64,000 nucleotides of DNA from Nostoc calcicola FACHB-3891 (GTDB taxonomy: Bacteria; Cyanobacteriota; Cyanobacteriia; Cyanobacteriales; Nostocaceae), in NCBI RefSeq assembly GCF_014697355.1, contig NZ_JACJRQ010000003.1:347094-411093 (forward strand), read 5' to 3'. The stretch's first letter is position 1. Each line of letters starts with the position of its first letter. The notes beneath the pieces were generated by a model. The model was not told where the DNA came from. It made no database searches and saw only the letters and a list, made by a program, of their open reading frames with translations. Both the position numbers and the translations under genes were made by a program. Positions 61,650 through 64,000 of the stretch are shown here, one piece after another.

Positions 61650-63590
61650 CTACTTACGCTGCTGGAGTTCCTCAATTCTGTTCTGCGCTTTTTGAGCATT
61701 GAGTATCTCTCCCTTTTTCTGAAACAGAGGGACTGAATCTTGGTAATTTTTAATGGCTTCTGGTATGTTGCCTATTTCAGAATTGATATCTCCCAAGCTA
61801 AAGTAAGCGGAGGCTTTACCAAAATAGTTAGCCGCAGGATTGACAGCTCCCCAGTTCTTGTTGATAGCAATTCCTGCCATGAAATCCCTGAGCGCTCCTT
61901 TTTTATCGGCATCTGAGAAGTAGCGGGCAAGCCCTCGGTAGTAGTAGGCAATAGCCAGGTCAGACTTAAGATTGATTGCCTGCTTGAAATCTTCAAAAGC
62001 AGGTCGAAATTCGCGCAACGAATAGTGAACAAAACCCCTGTTGAAGTAGGCAGACGCACTACCATAGTAGTGAGTGTCAGGGTTTTCTGTCCCCCAGTTT
62101 TTGTTAATTTGAATTGCTTGAGTGTAATCTGCGATCGCTCCCTGGTTATCTTCTTGTTTTTGTTTGTTGAATGCTTGATTATACAAGTCTAATGAACCAA
62201 CTTTGGTTGAGTAGGATGAAGTAGGACTGGTAATTGGTGCAGGTGATTCAATTGGTTTATGAGGTGATGATATTACCCCCAAATAAGCTACTAAAGCCAC
62301 AGAAATAGCAATGTTTGCCCCAACAAGGAATTTGGGGTTTGTCAGAAATGGAACAGAAATAGCCGGTATCCTTGGAAGCCTAATTCTAGGTGGCGTAGGA
62401 GTTTGAGCTTGGCTTGTTGCTACGGCTTTGTTTGGCGGTTTGACTAGTGCCACATTTTCACTACAGAAGAGGGTTTGAGCTTGAATCACCTCCTCAGGTT
62501 CACTTGAAGATTGAATTACTTTTTTCTGGGAAGTAATTTGAGCTTCAATTTTGGCAATGTCTTCATCTGTGAGTTTTAAAACTCGCTGCAAGCGTTTCAA
62601 TTGGTTTTGAGTGTCGCTACTGAGAGAATGCTCGCGCTCAATGGCCTCAAATAAAACTTCCTTATAGCGCTGCAATTTTTTCTGATACGCCTGGTAAGGT
62701 TTAAGCACCTGATCTTCAATTGCCGCACAATCTTCAGGTAGCAGTCTCAGTCCATCTCGTAGCGCATCTAAGGTATTACGTCCCACAGCAGAAATCACGC
62801 CATGACTGGCAAAATGCTCTACTTCTTTGCGATACCTTAACTTTGGATCTTCGGTGGGTGCTTGAGAAAGACGGATTTTGTAGCCTTCTTTGACTGCATA
62901 GATTTCTGGTTTCATTGCAGGTGCTGCTTCTTGAACCTTCCCTTTGGCGTACTCATGCAACTCATCAATCGAAACCACACCATCGCTATCGAGATCTGCT
63001 GCTCCAGTCTCAATTCCCTCGATCAGATAACAAGTGTAAGTCGAAAGATCTGACCCCTGCTGCTCAAACGAGTACTGGGTTGAAGTCGAAGACGTGAGGA
63101 CAGCCCGTCCCTCTCCTCCCAGTTGTTTTTTAATATCTACAGAACCGTCATCTTTTGCTAACCAACCTTCGGCAAATGCTCCACTAAAGCAACAATCTAG
63201 AATTACAACTTGTCGTTTAGAGCGGCTATTGCTCATAATGTCTTGTACAAAGCTGGCTGGAACCGCTGTTGCCCGAATTAGTTCTCCCTGTGGGGTTTTA
63301 CGAGTGATGCGCGTAGCTAGGTGCAGCTTACCGCTATCATCTTTGATACCATGACCAGAGAAAAACAGCAGCACTAGATCGTCTTTTTTGCGACCCGAAA
63401 ACAATGTTTCAATTGCTTCCTGCATCTCCAGTGGATCGGGATTTAACAACGTTTTAACGTCATCAAATCCACCCATATCAGGGTGCTGTAATACTCGCTG
63501 CATTGCCTCTATATCTCTGGCAGTTCCAGGTAGCGGCATCAAACCCGGTTTGTAATCACTAACCCCGATCGCAAGTGCCATCTTAGCCAT
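61650..63590 (-). CDS. Caspase-family (metacaspase-like) protein with EF-hand loop, membrane helix and TPRs
   Basis: 646 aa. Residues 1-240 are a p20/p10-like caspase fold with His80 in LFFSGHG and the catalytic Cys in LDCCFSG (Cys134, or 133). Asp199 to Glu210 (DLDSDGVVSIDE) is a textbook EF-hand calcium loop. Residues about 245-360 are a helical, coiled-coil-like segment (EDQVLKPYQAYQKKLQRYKE; LKRLQRVLKLTDEDIAKIEA) known from other cyanobacterial signalling proteins. A membrane helix lies at about 421-440. Residues 465-640 are tetratricopeptide repeats (ADYTQAIQINKNWGTENPDT; FNRGFVHYSLREFRPAFEDF). Metacaspases cleave after Arg/Lys, often calcium-activated. The start ATG 63590 is standard. 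Confidence 0.9.
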   Translation of the reverse strand: MAKMALAIGVSDYKPGLMPLPGTARDIEAMQRVLQHPDMGGFDDVKTLLNPDPLEMQEAIETLFSGRKKDDLVLLFFSGHGIKDDSGKLHLATRITRKTPQGELIRATAVPASFVQDIMSNSRSKRQVVILDCCFSGAFAEGWLAKDDGSVDIKKQLGGEGRAVLTSSTSTQYSFEQQGSDLSTYTCYLIEGIETGAADLDSDGVVSIDELHEYAKGKVQEAAPAMKPEIYAVKEGYKIRLSQAPTEDPKLRYRKEVEHFASHGVISAVGRNTLDALRDGLRLLPEDCAAIEDQVLKPYQAYQKKLQRYKEVLFEAIEREHSLSSDTQNQLKRLQRVLKLTDEDIAKIEAQITSQKKVIQSSSEPEEVIQAQTLFCSENVALVKPPNKAVATSQAQTPTPPRIRLPRIPAISVPFLTNPKFLVGANIAISVALVAYLGVISSPHKPIESPAPITSPTSSYSTKVGSLDLYNQAFNKQKQEDNQGAIADYTQAIQINKNWGTENPDTHYYGSASAYFNRGFVHYSLREFRPAFEDFKQAINLKSDLAIAYYYRGLARYFSDADKKGALRDFMAGIAINKNWGAVNPAANYFGKASAYFSLGDINSEIGNIPEAIKNYQDSVPLFQKKGEILNAQKAQNRIEELQQRK

Positions 63591-63679
63591 TTTTGATCTC
63601 TTATCTAGATACTACAAATTGTTGGGCTGTCTGAATTGCTGCTCAGCTAATCGGCATTTAAGTTGGATAAAAGCGACGA

Positions 63680-63898
63680 TTAGCTTAACAATTCTTGCTG
63701 GCTGCTCGCTGTTACTTTGAGCTTCTTTCCGTTGGCTTCAAGGTTCATTGCGATCGTTTTACTAACTAGGCGATCGCTCAAAAATCCAAACACAGCCTTG
63801 ATCTTTTTTGCATTCACCTCAAGCGTTAGCAACCAGACCAAAACTTTGCCTAGTGACTTCCAATTAAAAAAATATCCAATTTTGTAGTGGACTGACAC
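63680..63898 (-). CDS. Short ORF, probable gene remnant
   Basis: 72 codons upstream of the caspase gene. The last part, IAMNLEANGKKLKVTASSQQ and ELLS, looks like the end of a small effector-associated peptide found near caspase/CHAT genes in cyanobacteria; the N-terminus reads through the interspersed repeat that begins GACTTCCAATT. It is probably truncated at both ends. Function not claimed. Confidence 0.3.
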   Translation of the reverse strand: MSVHYKIGYFFNWKSLGKVLVWLLTLEVNAKKIKAVFGFLSDRLVSKTIAMNLEANGKKLKVTASSQQELLS

Positions 63899-63900
63899 AG

Positions 63901-64000
63901 CTAAAATGTTGCATTAGAACTAACGGATTCCTCCTCCTCAAAAACTGGATAAAGATGTTGCAGTTTCACCCTGGCATCAAGAGTAGAAAACCGCCATATT
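63901..64000 (-). CDS. C-terminal end of an unidentified gene, cut by window edge
   Basis: From the window end the minus strand is open to TAG at 63901-63903, reading RFSTLDARVKLQHLYPVFEE and ESVSSNATF. The well-formed composition suggests a real protein, conceivably a transposase tail, but it is too short to name. Confidence 0.4.
   Translation of the reverse strand, partial: IWRFSTLDARVKLQHLYPVFEEEESVSSNATF

Overview
The window is chromosomal DNA from a filamentous, probably heterocyst-forming (Nostocales) cyanobacterium. The evidence is a complete psbA (photosystem II D1), a carotenoid ketolase of the Nostoc CrtW type, cofG, many HIP1 octamers (GCGATCGC), heptameric STRR-type repeats, and cyanobacteria-restricted families (DUF4912, DUF1822, DUF928, DUF3352, DUF2288, Uma2). 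No intact transposase, prophage or rRNA is visible. There is one tRNA (anticodon CAU). The assignment rests on reading the sequence, not on a database search.

Layout. 1-9.8 kb: a 5'-truncated DUF4912 repeat protein, a methyltransferase, an orphan six-repeat CRISPR array, a small conserved-looking protein, an 84-bp tandem repeat, a GT39-like membrane glycosyltransferase, class I aldolase FbaB and an MpaB-type oxygenase. The spacers are full of MITE-like palindromic elements. 9.9-17.1 kb: a GH31 alpha-glucosidase, then a Uma2 nuclease translationally coupled to a TPR-CHAT protease, and a second Uma2. 17.3-32.6 kb is a surface/secretion and caspase-like region: RTX protein, P-loop kinase, filamentous-haemagglutinin (TPS) exoprotein, a sigma factor-DUF1822 pair divergent from a CHAT-CHASE2-DUF928 pair, and a second RTX protein. 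33-38 kb: ModA, two tandem exported paralogues (one PEP-CTERM), a tRNA, a Tat-exported PhoX-like protein and a DUF1772 membrane protein.

38-51 kb: mostly housekeeping and metabolic genes (glycogen debranching enzyme, two peroxiredoxin-like proteins, PIN toxin-antitoxin, acyltransferase, AI-2E family permease, cofG, crtW, SRPBCC, radical SAM, SemiSWEET). 51-54 kb: a two-gene operon joining an Rpn/DUF4351-like nuclease to an unrecognised protein made of about seven 55-70 aa repeats plus a TPR-like tail. 53.8-64 kb: aroC, psbA (Glu130 form), a membrane protein, hrcA, a rhodanese, DUF3352, and a caspase-EF-hand-TPR protein.

Three themes stand out. (1) Three different caspase-fold proteins (TPR-CHAT, CHAT-CHASE2, caspase-TPR) occur in 50 kb, and one sits in a sigma/DUF1822//CHASE2/DUF928 module that looks like a signalling cassette. 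(2) The 627-aa repeat protein overlapped by a nuclease gene is the best candidate for an undescribed system. (3) Intergenic repeats (heptameric STRRs, MITEs) have repeatedly entered or extended reading frames, changing linkers, C-termini and apparent starts; several starts below were corrected for this.
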